Part shown: one piece after another, positions 43,901-55,982 of the stretch
Layout of the letters: each line of letters begins with the position of its first letter
Numbering within the stretch: the first letter of the stretch is position 1
Assembly: GCF_963576675.1 (NCBI RefSeq)
Contig: NC_088917.1
Location: forward strand, 12,118,001 to 12,182,000
Length of the DNA stretch: 64,000 nt
Direction of reading: 5' to 3'
Origin: Euphorbia lathyris
Lineage: Eukaryota > Streptophyta > Magnoliopsida > Malpighiales > Euphorbiaceae
Notes under the pieces: generated by a model
Told to the model about the DNA's origin: nothing
What the model saw: only the letters and a program-made list of their open reading frames with translations
Databases searched by the model: none
Program-made: the position numbers and the translations under genes

Positions 43901-46900
43901 GTGTTGAATCTCGACGGTAACAAAGCAACTCTTGTAACACTTCCACTTAAGTTCGAACTGTGATAAATATATGTTTGGTGATTAATTTTTCAGGCATTGT
44001 TGCCCTCAATCTTAATGAACATCTATGTAGTGGGGTTGAATCAATTGTTTGATGTTGAAATAGACAAGGTAAGCATCTTTCATTTTGATGTCAAAATATG
44101 ATTATTTGCCATTTAGATTTTTTTTTTTTTTTAAAGCTTAGAAGGCTTAATATATCTGGGTTTTCTGTATTTAGTCAAATAATTTAATTATCGTTTTGAA
44201 TTTTGGAGATGTTTCAGTAGTTTTCTTAAATTATTTATGAAAGTTCTAGGTGGCAGGGCAAAATAAAAATTTGAATAAAAATTTGAATAAATTGAAGTGC
44301 GTTCACTTTAAGCAATAAACCTTGACTGATTAGCTCTTTAACTCTACCCCCTCCCAAATATAGCTTACAACTTTCATCGTAGTGTTCTCGTCAAAGAGCA
44401 ACACTTCTCAAAATCTAAAAAGGTGCTAATAATTCTAACCAGGGATTCTTGGGGTTCCAGATGATCCAACTACAACAAAACTAGGAACAGAGACCTTTCT
44501 CCCCTTTCCGCTCATTCTTTAGTCTTAAGAATGCTAGTTTTAAGAATGAGTGATTGCTCTTCTCTGATACTTGCTACCCAGCCTGAGAGCAAATAGTTAA
44601 TGTATTCCACTTATTGAACAAGGTTCTACCGTCGGTCTGATACCCTTGGATGCCGAAGACGTCCTTGGAGTGATCTCGTAGTTCCTATAGGGTCGAGACT
44701 ATGAGGTAGGTCCATGAATAAGTCACTAAGCAAGTTCGGGAGTTAATGATCTTCTTCGGAGATAGATAGAGATTTTAGAATGTGTCCCTCATTTTTATTT
44801 GCAATTAAGTATTCGTCACTCCACTAGTAGTAAGAGACATAAAGATCGATAAATCTCCAAAATTCAGGAGAAATCAGATTATTTGACTAGGTACGGATTC
44901 CGATATATTAAGCCTATGATTAATGATAACTATGCTATACTTTTCTATAAATGTTTAATGTTTATGTAGGTGAACAAACCATATCTTCCACTTGCTTCTG
45001 GCAATTTCTCAATGGAAACTGGCATACTCATTGTTTTTGCTTCTCTACTCATGGTAAGATACCACAAATATTCTTATTTTGAATCATGTCGATTAATATG
45101 CTTAATAAATATCGAGACCTTTTAATTTGCATCTCAACGTCTAATAATTTATGTCACCTCAACTTGCTTAACCTCTTCTATGTGATAGTACACGTCATTG
45201 ACAATTTAAGCAAATGAGATTAGAAAAATCGTTTAAGCAAATTAAGGTAGTGAAGAAGTCATTTTAAACAAGTTGAGATGGTGAAATAGGCACTGAAAGT
45301 TTCGAAATTTATTAGCCGTTTTGATGCAAAGTTGAAGGAAGCATGTATTAAACCAGATTAATATTTTTTTTTTTTAATAACATAGACTAATTATAGTTTT
45401 GGTTAATTATATATTATGATTAGAGTCTTGGAATGGGAATTATGTTCCAATCTCCACCAATTCTTGCTGCTCTGCTTATAAGTTTTGGACTTGGAAGTGT
45501 ATACTCCATTGAAGTAAGTCTCTTAATTTCACTTTTTTGTAAATTGTTATCATTCTCCTTTTATGTCTATAAAATAATGTCTATATAGTGTGAATTGGTT
45601 CGACGGATCAAGAATTCATTAATAGAATGTGTTTGTGGTGGTCTCTTGCGATTTATGACATTTTTCAGTAACCTTTAGGTGTTCAAGCCCCCTGTATCCG
45701 TCTCCAAACACATCTATTTATTAAGTTCATGTGAAAATTTATCTTTTATAAATGCATAACAAAATAGTTAGTTGTGGAACCGAACAGTTAAAAGCTTATG
45801 ACTCATTTTGTCCGTACATTTTATATAGTTTTAAATAAGGTTTTTACAGTTGTTTCATGGCAATATATATATAAGGAAAAAAATTGCTTTCAATTTGTTA
45901 AAAATATTTCAAATATATATTAAAGTTTAATGTGTGAGATTATAATTTGATCGAAAGCTCATGTGTCTGCGAATTTTTTTTCTTTCTCATTTGATCATTT
46001 TATTTTGCTTTTAAAAATCTACAGCTTCCCTTGCTGAGATGGAAGAAACAACCTTTTTTAGCTGCAACATGTATCCTGATAGTAAGAGCTATTGTTGTTC
46101 AACTAGCTTTCTTTATACACATTCAGGTTTGTTCTTACATTTTTTCTCGAAGTAAGGGTCAAAACGACTTTTAAAGTTAACAGACAAAATCAAAATAAAT
46201 CAAGTTAAATTTTAGATATCAATTCAATAATGAAGTTGACAATATTTAACAAATTAGTTAAAATTAGACATGTCCACAGTTTAAGGAACCCGTCCAGATC
46301 TGTGTTCCTTGGATTGGGACTGAGTATTTTTAAATAAAAGGTTGTTATGTCCGATCTGAATCCGGTCCATTAACATGTCTAGTTAAAATACAATCAATTT
46401 AATATGGGTTAAATGCACTACTAGTTACTGAACTTTCATAATCGCCTCTCAATTTCAATTTGTCTCAATAAAATCATTCAATATTGAATTTTGACTCAAT
46501 TAAATCGACTCGAGAGCAAAAAGACATTGGAAAAGTTACGTGATTGGCACATCAGCAATAGTCAACTAGCAAAATGAGATGTGGCTGCCATCTAGCTAAC
46601 ACGTGTCATCTCGGTCAGCTAAGTGACAACCACATGTCATCTAGGTGGCAGCCACATATCGTTTTGGCCAGCAGTGAAACTGATATGACAACCATGTCAC
46701 TTTTCTAGTGTCTTCTGCTCTTAAAGCTTGTGCTAATTTATCAAATATTACTAACTGGGGTTACGGCTGAGTTGATAACTAATTTTCGATTTGTGCTAAA
46801 TTGATTATGTCAGTCAATTTTAGCGACCATTTTGACCGTTAATTTAATTTTTCAAATTTCATATATATAAACTTTGATTCATAATTCAAAATTGCTTATT

Positions 46901-49900
46901 TTTAAAAGGGAATTGAATGTGAGTTTGCAGAAATTTGTTCTTGGGAAACCAATAGTTATTACAAGATCAGTGATGTTTGCAACTGCTTTCATGTGCTTCT
47001 TTGCTACTGTTATTGCTCTCTTTAAGGTAAATATTATAACCCCTAAACCCAATTTTAATTACACTTTTCAGAAATTAATTAATTTTATTTTATTAATTTT
47101 ATTTTTGATTTAATTATCAGGACATACCTGATGTAGATGGAGATAGAGATTTTGGGATTCAATCATTCAGTGTTAGCCTTGGCCAAGAAAGAGTAAGATA
47201 AAATTGGTACAAATTGAATTTTGGACATTAAGTTATTCTAATAAATACTTGATTGGTGTTGTTTGGAGAAATATTTCTCAAACCTAGATTTAGTTGGAAA
47301 ATATTTCCCAAAATAGGGTTATTTTTAATTCTGTGGTTAAACTAGCTCCAATTATAACTTAGGGATAAAATTGCTCCCCGAAAACGTTAGGGGTATTTTT
47401 GCACTTATTCCTAATTTTAATAAGAAAAAGTACAAAAATAAATATTGTGGTTCAACCAATTTGCAAAGACAGTTCCCGTGGTTTATATAAGTTTGCAAAT
47501 AAACGATACATGAGTCAACTTTTCGGGCGAAGCACAAGATTTATTTTTATACTTTTCTCCTTTTATTATTTTATGTTGTAGGGTGGACAATGCTAATAAG
47601 TCCTTTACCGATTACGGGGATCACACTTCCGTAATGAATGATTACGGCAGTGGAACTGCCGTAATTACACTATAAATTTAGTGATTTCCATCTCGCAACA
47701 TTAAAAATATTCGCCAATTACAATAAACATTAAACTGTAATTGAGAATATTTTAACCACAGAGTAAAAAAAAAATCTCATTTTTAGAAATATTTTTCAAA
47801 TATATCTAGACTGAGAAATATTTCCCAAACAACACTCAAGGATTTAGGTTTTTTTTGTTAAATTAGTGTCAACGAGCGAATGTCGGTATATGATTCGTGA
47901 ATTGTTTATACGTATCGAATGTTGCCACGTGTTATTTTTCAATTGATTTGGCTAAAAATAGAGCTATTAAATCCTAAAAAGTGAAATTTAAGGGAACCAT
48001 TCTCAATCTGATAATGGTTGAGAAATAATTTTCTTAAATGAACTGTTTTTAATCCTAAGATTAAAAACAAACTATTACAGTGGTGGATCTGTCGTAATGT
48101 CCAAAGATCCACCATTGTAATGATCCCATTACGGTGGATCACTACCATATTGGGGCTATTTTTAATCATAAAGTTAAAAACAGCCTCTCTCTAATTATCA
48201 GGTTGGGAATAATTTCTTTAAAGGCATTTTTAGGGTTTAGTTTGTTAATTTCTAATACGACAACACGATTTACAAAAACAATCTGTTTAACACAATTATC
48301 ATTCATATCATAAGTAATAACGTGGAATATATAGAGTCACATAACCCGACACAATAATTCATTTTGACACTCCTAACTAAAATTACCAAAAATTAGTAAT
48401 GAAAGTTCTAATTAGTGTTTGGTTGCTCTTATAAGGTGTTCTGGCTGTGTGTAAACATGCTGTTATTAGCATATGGAGCAGCTGTGGTGATTGGAGCTTC
48501 TTCTGTTGCTTTCCTGCCAAACAAGCTTGTTACTGTATTTATTTATTTATTTATTTATTTATTTTATTAATTCCTTAATTATAATTATTAATTCCTTAAT
48601 TCATTTTTATGTTTTAATCTTTTTATTTTATTTTATTTCTTTCAGGTATTAGGGCATAGCACTTTGGCATTGATGTTGTGGTTACAAGCACAATCTGTTG
48701 ATGTCACAAGCAACAATTCTATCACTTCTTTTTACATGTTCATTTGGAAGGTAAGTAATTATTTGTTTCTTTACTATTATCATATTTATTTTACAATAAA
48801 TTAAGGGTTAAGGACTAAAATATATATATATTCTTAATTTATAACGTATGAAGTGATCTAAGTTTATATCTAACGAGGAATAAAAGATAGAGTGTAATCT
48901 GAATTATCCATTAGGATGCTTCTAGAGTCTTGAATCAGAATAATGAACTATGATAGATCAGTACAAACATAAGAAATACCGTCCACCACAAGTTTAGCAT
49001 TAGTCTCGAACTCAACCTTTGAGAGAAGTTGCTCAAAGTAAACATTTTTGAAGAGCCGAGGCTTCCATAATTTTTGAATCTTGAACACCCTCCATAATTG
49101 AGCTACAACAAGACTGAAACTCAGCCATCACGAAGCACAACATTCACTCTACATAACTCGTCTTCCTTAAACACTGTAGCATCTAACGTACCCTTCTCTC
49201 GTTTTTTTCTATTAAACCTCTATGCTTGAAGCGTTGGACGAAACTCGAGGCTAAGAGGGTGTTTGGTTACTCATTTTTCTCCTCTTGTTTGTCTTTTCAC
49301 TTTAAAATAGAGAGTTTTAGGTGTTTGGTTAGACACGTCTTGTTTGTCTTTTATAGCTGAAAAATAGCTTTTTACAAAAGGAGGGAATCCCTGCTTTTTT
49401 GGAAAAGCAGCTTGTTCCAATAGCAAATAGCAAACAGCAACAGTAAACAGCAGGTAAATCAAATGGGCCCTAAAAAACCCTTCGTTCCTTCCATTCACGA
49501 CAAAACAACCAAGTAGAGTGCACACGGCTAGCTGGAGTTCAACAATGCCCATTCCACAACCTATTGTTTCTCTACTGCCAAATTGTAAAATGCTCCACCG
49601 TAACATTTGAAATGTCGTTTTCACTTACTTGTTAACAAAAGCAAAGGAATCGATTCACCACATCACTAAAAGCCATGTCATGTTGTTGAAATCATGTGAC
49701 AAATCATTAATTTATCACAAACCCGCACTCCACAAACAGATGCCAACTATGTTCGACATCAGTATCACACATATCGCAGACAATGGGAACTGCCACGTGT
49801 TAAGAAAGAAATTGGTTCCGAAAATGGAGGTAGCGAGAGCAAAGTTTCTAGAGGAAAGATTTAATCCTTGGAGGTAAACAAATATTCCAAACCAAAGCCG

Positions 49901-51857
49901 AACCATCAATTGAGTTTCTATCATGAATAACATTTTCTAAAGCCTTATACACCCGATTTTTAGTAAAATTCAAAATAAGCACATCCTCCACACTTCTATA
50001 AGGAACCACAATATTACAAACCTGTGTTGCTTCATTACGGTGCAAACACGAGAAGGTTTTGCCCCGATCCCACACTTTGGTACTAGAAACAAAAAGATAT
50101 GAAACCACCATATCACTCAAACCTTGTTCACAAACAGAATTCACATGAAAATCAGCTTCACCGGGCAAATAGGGATTTTACCAAACTAGAATAGTGTCTC
50201 CGTTTCCAACCCACCATCTCAGGCCAAGATAAATAATATCTAATGAATTCCACACAACTGTCCAAATAAAACTAGGATTAGTGCCTAATTTGGAAGAGAG
50301 GAAAGTATCACCAGGAAAATACGAGCTTACTAACCAGAGTGTGCAGGTTCAACAAAATTTTCCAGCCCTTTTTACCCAAAGGGAAAAGATTAAAGGAATG
50401 TAAATCATGAAAACCAAGGCCTCTTTGATTCTCTTCACATCATTCTTTGTAACCCACCAAAACGAGAGTCTCATCTTCTTAGAATCGTCATAAATAAACT
50501 GATGCAAAGAAAAGTACTCGTATAAGAAGAATAAAGGGCTTGTGCAATAGATTTTACCAAAATCTTCTTTCCCCTGCTAAATAAAAAGCGAAAGCCCCAA
50601 CTCTCAAACCGTTTCCTCAATTTATTGATAAGAAAGGGAAAGATACTACATTTGGACTTTCCAATAAGAGAAGGAAAACCCAAATAACGACTCATATCAA
50701 GAGGAGAATGCACCCTCAAAATATCCGAAATAGTTACTTGAAGATTCGTCTTAATGTTAGAAATTAAGAAAATGTCAAACTTATTTAAGTTTACTTCTTG
50801 CTTAGAAGCCAACTCATACGCTGTAAGAATATCTAGCATAACTTCAACCTTCGCTAACAAAGACCTAAAGAATAAGAAGTTCTCATCAGTAAAAAAAAAA
50901 GAGTAATGGTTGGTGTATCTCGAATTAAATCATCCGACTTGGCTTTATAGATCAACTTAGAGAGAACTACAATACATAGAATAAATAAGGAGACTCTGGA
51001 TCTCCCTAACCTAAACCATACCTTAGAGTAATAGCAATCATAAGATCTCCATTCACCAAAACAGAGTAAGAAATCGAGGAAACACATAACATATGCCATT
51101 TGACCTAATTAGCATGAAAGCTTAGCGGAATCAAAACTACTTTAAGGAATCCCAAATCAACCGTATTATAGGCTTTACTTATATCAATTTTCAACGCCAT
51201 CTCCTCCTTATTTCATCTATTCGTATGTTTCATATATTGGAGAGACTCAAACTCAATCTGCACACTATCTACAATAGATCTTCCGAGCATAAAAGCTTAT
51301 GACTTTCACTATGATAAGACAAGGAAGAATGACCATCACCATATTAGCCAATATTTTGGCAATGTTGTTATAAAGTACATTGCATAGAGCTATTGGCCTA
51401 AGAACTTTTATACAAGCAAAATAATCACATTTCGGAATAAGGAAAATAATAGATACATCGAGATGAGCTGGAAATTCAAGTCTATCAAACCACCTAGAGC
51501 AAGTAGAAAAAAATCCATGCTAATACATTTCAACAATTGTTGACAAAAATACGGATTAAGAATGTCAGGACCCGAGAATTTATCCGGATGCATTTGAAAA
51601 ACAACAACTTTAAAATTTGCATAACAAACAAGACAATAATAACAGTGTCAAATACAACATTATTTGAAGACGAAAACAAAAGATAAAAGTCATTTTTTAT
51701 ATCGTCTCATCGCGATATAAAAAATGACTTCTATTTTAGTTGAATAATTGAAAAATAATTTAGTATTTTTTATTTTAATTAATTGGTAATTTTCAATCTG
51801 ATTTCCCTTTTGCAGTTATTCTACGCTGAATATTTTCTTATTCCCTTTGTACGTTGA
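40901..51857 (+). CDS. UbiA-type aromatic prenyltransferase, probably plastid (HPT-like)
   Basis: This is a membrane enzyme that joins a prenyl chain to an aromatic acceptor. The family includes homogentisate phytyltransferase and flavonoid, coumarin and xanthone prenyltransferases. Exons are 40901-40946 (tentative), 42945-43213, 43786-43869, 43994-44068, 44970-45053, 45424-45513, 46025-46126, 46931-47026, 47121-47192, 48436-48534, 48646-48750 and 51816-51857. All have GT-AG borders and give about 387 codons. The N-terminus is Ser/Arg/Lys-rich like a transit peptide, then [10 protein letters not shown]. The two Mg-prenyl-diphosphate motifs are [20 protein letters not shown] and [16 protein letters not shown]. 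The end is [17 protein letters not shown]. About eight hydrophobic segments follow the family pattern. Substrate cannot be assigned. Confidence 0.9.
40971..41400. repeat. Diverged direct duplication with a 30-bp perfect tandem
   Basis: Segments at about 40971-41160 and 41213-41370 share GTAATTGYAACACTCTAGATTC, GAACCACCATT and ACCTCCTCTCTCTACCACTC in the same order. At the end, the 30-bp unit TCCGTGCACCTCCTCTCTCT... occurs twice exactly, at 41341-41370 and 41371-41400. It lies in the proposed first intron of the prenyltransferase gene. Confidence 0.8.
42352..42790. mobile_element. hAT-like MITE, copy 2
   Basis: This is a diverged copy of the 38890-39365 element in the same orientation. Shared phrases include TTAACACAAAMWYTATAT, AATCGAACCAAYCTTGCT, CATTATAATCGAGCTTG and GAGTTTTCRAACCGA. 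It lies just upstream of exon 2 of the prenyltransferase gene. Confidence 0.65.
47256..47837. mobile_element. Inverted-repeat element in an intron of the prenyltransferase gene
   Basis: The arms are roughly 90-100 bp. The left arm reads GTGTTGTTTGGAGAAATATT and the right arm, reversed, reads GTGTTGTTTGGGAAATATTT. Both continue with CTCARNCTAGATWTA and CTGTGGTTAAA. No target duplication is evident. Between the arms are several short ATTACGG-containing inverted repeats. It lies in the intron 47193-48435. Confidence 0.6.
48950..51620 (-). mobile_element. 5'-truncated LINE in the last intron of the prenyltransferase gene
   Basis: The - strand gives broken RT, zinc-binding and RNase H sequence. 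From 51600 it reads [16 protein letters not shown]; at 50860-50470 [20 protein letters not shown] and [15 protein letters not shown]; at 50168-49848 [17 protein letters not shown]; and at 49240-48960 [24 protein letters not shown] RNase H. Endonuclease and ORF1 are missing. It is interrupted by a MITE at 49255-49475. It is antisense to the host gene and enlarges this intron to about 3 kb. Confidence 0.82.
49255..49475. mobile_element. Small MITE nested in the intronic LINE
   Basis: The left end is AGAGGGTGTTTGGTTACTC and the right end, reversed, is TAGGGCCCATTTGATTTACC. The interior has TTTTGGAAAAGCAG and AATAGCAAATAGCAAACAGC phrases. Fragments of the same family occur near 40545 and 53035-53140. 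The TSD is unclear. Confidence 0.6.
51687..51730. other. Perfect 18-bp hairpin near an intron acceptor
   Basis: The arms AAGTCATTTTTTATATCG and CGATATAAAAAATGACTT are exact reverse complements with an 8-base loop. The hairpin ends about 85 bp before the acceptor of the last exon (51816). No longer element can be seen around it. Confidence 0.85.
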
Positions 51858-52202
51858 GAAAGAAGTATAGAAATGTATTCAATTTTGTACACATCAGTGT
51901 TCTTTAGTTTGATGAGAAATTTGTTCAAAGTAATAAGTTTTTATTTTTATAATCTAATACAAGTATAGTAACTGAGCTTATATTTTACCCTCTTTTAGGG
52001 ATGACAATATATACGGATTTCGTATATATGTACCGATACTATCTGATTTAATAAGATTATCTGAACCCTATATAAAAAAAATTGAGATGAGAATAACACT
52101 TAAAATATTACATGTGATGGGCACAAGTAAGGTTATTATATATATTTTAGAACTTAAACTGTATAAATTTTGGATATGTTTGTTAAATATATGTGTGGTT
52201 TG

Positions 52203-52321
52203 AGGTAAATTATATATGTGATGTACAACCTTTGTTTTATTTCATATTTTGGTGTACAACTTTCAATTTTGCACATAAAGTGTACAACCTTTTGGTGACC
52301 TTTCACTCAAATGTACAGCTG
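52203..52321. mobile_element. Truncated Mutator-like terminal repeat
   Basis: GAGGTAAATTATATATGTGA then TGTACAACCTTTG and TTGGTGTACAACTTTC match the terminal repeat of the Pack-MULE at 37119. It is cut at 52321, where the next repeat starts. Confidence 0.65.
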
Positions 52322-53030
52322 TAGACACTGGGTCAGAGGACCTATGAAGAAAATCTTTCGATAAATGATCCAAATCAGTCGATTTAAACGAACGAAAATC
52401 GGTAAGAAAATAAACGAAAAGCGTTAATTAGACGGAATGAGTGACTCGGGTTGGTCGGATCAGATGACGTACTGAATAAATCAATCATATTTATTAATGT
52501 AAGAATATTTTTATAAATTAGATAGGTGCAAAATAAATTATAAACCACTTTTGGTTTGTTATTTTTTGGCAATTTGAGGCTTAAATATATATTGGATAAA
52601 TAAAGTTTAGAAGAGGTTGACTTGTGTCAACGTATTCTATGTCGTGAGATCTTTCCACCGGTATATTATAAGCCCAAAACGAACGAGCGACGAATGAGAA
52701 ATTGATGCTCAAAGTAGACCACTTGAAATGGGTGGAAGAAGAAAAATGAGCAAAAATAGGCTTTTCTAATCCCACGTAGGAAAGAAATGAAAATGTGAGA
52801 GAGTTTATAAGCATATGGCCTTTATAAGCCCTTAACCACCTGCGAGAGGAAAGGCTCACTCACGCGTAGGGGATGCAGTTGAATAACCGTCGGATCAGGA
52901 GTGCGCACCCCTAGGCGTGGGTGACGCGAATGCCGCACCAAACCGGGCGATTATGAGGCGCCTAGCCTTTTTCCGGAAATGAGCTAGTCTTCTCGACTCG
53001 TATCCAATTTCCCGAACCCAAAAGGGGTAA
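52322..53030. mobile_element. Remnant of the LTR family seen at 19130-22098
   Basis: It starts TGTAGACACTGGGTCAGAGG like the solo LTR. Near its end it shares GAGCTAGTCTTCTCGACTCG with 21915-21935 of that LTR. About three quarters of the LTR is missing. Confidence 0.68.
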
Positions 53031-53292
53031 CAACTTTTCATGCTCATGTTTGCCTTTTACACCTGAAAGTCAGTTTTTTTTTATAAAAGCAGAAAATCTC
53101 TATTTTTTGAACAGCAATAGCAAATCGTTGGTAAAACACACGGGCTCATATACTTTCAACTAACTTGGCTTTGGAGTTGAACCAATTGTTCATTCTAAAA
53201 AATTAAAGAAACACTAATCATACAGAGGTTTCATGTACAAATGACTTGAAGAAGATGATGAAAATGAGGGAGGTGGAATACAGATGTTCAAA
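53031..53292. other. MITE fragment and spacer before the hAT element
   Basis: 53035-53140 resembles the small MITE family of 49255-49475 (AGCAATAGCAAATCG, GGGCTCATA). The rest is AT-rich without a gene. The last 8 bp (53285-53292) are the hAT target duplication. Confidence 0.45.
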
Positions 53293-55978
53293 CAGGGGCG
53301 GATTTAGGGGGGCATAGGGGGCATTTGCCCCCCCCCCCCTTCACCCGGGAAAAAAAAAATTTCCAAAACGACGTCGTTTTGGTAATTGGCTCTAAAAAGC
53401 GGAGAAGGACAGGGATAAATTATATCCGTTTCTTCTCTCCCTCATCAATCGACGCTCGACTTCTGCTCTCCCCCCCCCCCCCCACTCACAGCAAACGCAC
53501 ACAGTCTCCTCCTCTCCTCCTCCGTCCGACTTCTCCCTGCCTGCCTCCGGCCGGCCGTCCGCCCATCTCCAATCTGCTGCTGCGGCTGTCCCTCCCTGCC
53601 AGGTTAGTTTACTTCTTCTTTTTCTGCTTTAATTTAAATTTTAGGTTAAATCAATTTTAGGTTAAAATCATTTTAGGAAAATGGATACTGATAGTTTGTT
53701 TTGTTTGTTCTTAATTTTAGGTTAATGGATATTGATTGATAGATTGTTATTAATTTTAGGTTATTCTTAATTTTAGGTTAATGGATTGAATTGGTTGAAT
53801 TGATTTGGCATTATTGATTGCATCGATTTGGTATTTATTGAATTGAATTGAATTGATTTGGTATTATTAATTGAATTGATTTGGCATTATTGAATTGAAT
53901 TGGTTTGGCATTATTGAATTGAATTGGTTTAATTCATTTCATTTATGTAGGTTAATGGATAAATTTGTGTTTAAAAGAGCACGAAGTTCGGTTGATGAAT
54001 TAGCTAGCAGTAGTAGTCCTCCTAATGCACAAACACTTCTCAATTCAAATACTAGTGTTGAGTTTAACCCAGATGATATAATTAGTGATCCTGGACTAAG
54101 AAAACAGATTGAAGAATTTGATGTTAACCTTAGGGATCGTGTTCGAAGAGAGTACATATCTAGATGTCCTTGTCGACCACTTGGGCATACATTTCCTCAA
54201 CGTCAATTTGGTCAATCTAAAAGGAGTTTTAGAGCTGAATGGTTTGACAAATATGATTGGTTAGAATATAGCATATCGAATGATGCCGCTTATTGTTTTT
54301 GTTGTTTTCTATTCAAGCCACCTAATGTCGATCGCTATAGAGATGAGGTATTTAATACCAATGGATTTGACAATTGGAAAAAAGCCACTGAAAAATTTAA
54401 TAAACATGTTGGTGGAGTTACGGGTGTGCATCATAGTGCTATTAGGAATCTTGAAGCATTTAGAAATCAAAGACAAAGTATAACCCATTCAATTTCAAAG
54501 CAAAGTCAAACAAAATTGCAGTCGCCAAAGGATCAAACAAAATTGTTGGTGATTTCTTTACTTTAGTTACTATGATTGTGAACACGAGTGGAGCATCTTG
54601 TAAATGAGCTGACAATCTTAGACAACTTCAACATGATCGAATAGTTGAACGTCTTGAGAGTGGGGAAATTACTAGTGGTACGGGAAAAAATCAAGAAACT
54701 GGATTAGTTAGGCCAGGTGACACTAGATGGGGATCACATTACACAACATTACTACGCTTACATTCAATGTGGCCCTCAGTAAAAGATGTGCTTTTTAATG
54801 TCTATGAGGATGGCGATGATAGTGGCTTTGCTAGGACATTGACGATGAGGATGGAGAGCTATGACTTTGTATTTATTTTGCATTTGATGAAACAAATATT
54901 GGCATACACAAATGATTTGTCTAATTTGTTGCAAAAAAGAGATCAAAATATTGTTCAAGCCATGCATTTGATTAAGAATGTGAAGACTCAGTTGTTAGAG
55001 TTGCGGGATAGAAGATGGGAGACATTTTTATTGGAAGTTGAGTCTTTTTGTGTGACTCATTCTATCAATGTTGTTAATATGGATGATATAGTTCCAACAC
55101 GTACTCGAATGAAGAGGGATGGAAATGTTGTTACTTACTTTCAACATTATCGGTATGAAGTTTATCATGAGGTAATTAATTAAGTGTTTCTTTCCATTTT
55201 AAATAACTTTGTTTACATTTTCGTTTTTTTATTGATTTTAATGCTTTATCTTTTGAAATACTAGGTACTTGATAAGATCGGACTTGAGTTGCATGATCGT
55301 TTCCCAGAATTAACAACAGACTTGCTTCTTTCTGTGGCATGTCTTGATCCTAGAGATTCTTTTCCTAACTTTAATGGTGATAAGTTAGTTCATCTAGCTG
55401 AAATATATTCAGAAGATTTCTCATGGGCTGAGGTTCTGATGATTAAGAATCAGCTTGAAATGTATATTTATGATGTTAAAAGAGATATCAACTTTGCTGC
55501 TGTTGAAGATTTAGGATGTCTTTCAAAGAAGATGGTTTCAACTGGAAAAGCTCAAACTTTTCCATTGGTGTATCGCCTAATTGAATTGGCATTGCTTTTA
55601 CCAGTTGCAACAGCTTCTGTTGAAAAAGTATTTTCAGCAATGAATATTGTAAAGACCGATTTGAGAAATCGAATGTCAGATGATTGGCTGAATGACTGTT
55701 TGGTAGTATTTAGCTCGAAGGATATCTTCATCAACATTGATAATGAAGATATTTTGGATCGTTTTCAAGCTATGACAAATCGTAGATGTCAATTGCCACC
55801 TCGTAATCGTCGATCTACTTAGCATTAGAAGTTTTTTTTTTAATTTTAAGACATTTTGTATCGAATAGCAATTATGTACTAAAGTGTATTTTTTTCAATT
55901 AATGTTATTTTGTCTAAAAAAACTTTACATAGAGTTTCGCCCTCCCCCCCCCCCCCTCAATTCCTGGATTCGCCACTG
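53293..55978 (+). mobile_element. hAT transposon, internally deleted, perfect TSD
   Basis: This is a 2,686-bp element starting CAGGGGCGGATTTAGGGGGG and ending ATTCGCCACTG (reverse CAGTGGCGAAT). The 8-bp target duplication TGTTCAAA is identical at 53285-53292 and 55979-55986. Poly-C tracts lie just inside both ends and a third near 53468. It encodes parts of a transposase that lacks its middle third, so it cannot move by itself. The MITEs at 6761 and 59724 have related ends. Confidence 0.95.
53955..55822 (+). pseudogene. hAT transposase (ZMYM1-like/TTF zinc finger), deleted middle
   Basis: It starts MDKFVFKRARSSVDELASSS. A TTF-type zinc finger follows (CRPLGHTFPQRQFGQSKRSF, WFDKYDWLEYSISNDAAYCF, CCFLF). 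After NQRQSITHSISKQSQ near 54510 the frame shifts and the sequence jumps to the late catalytic region (FFTLVTMIVNTSGASCK, then a TGA near 54605, then RPGDTRWGSHYTTL). The DUF4371 region with the first catalytic acids is missing. An intron lies at 55172-55264. The C-terminal dimerization domain is complete (LALLLPVATASVEKVFSAMN, LRNRMSDDWLNDCLVVFS) and ends at 55822. Confidence 0.9.
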
Positions 55979-55982
55979 TGTT

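Noticed and set aside
40901..51857. Naming the gene VTE2-1 (homogentisate phytyltransferase)
   Set aside because: The overall family is clear, but motif differences and a poorly matching N-terminus do not allow assigning that substrate without a phylogeny.
53325..53660. 111-codon frame MPPPPFTREKKNF... at the start of the hAT element
   Set aside because: It comes from poly-C and CTCC-rich leader sequence of the element and ends before the transposase exon; no domain is seen.
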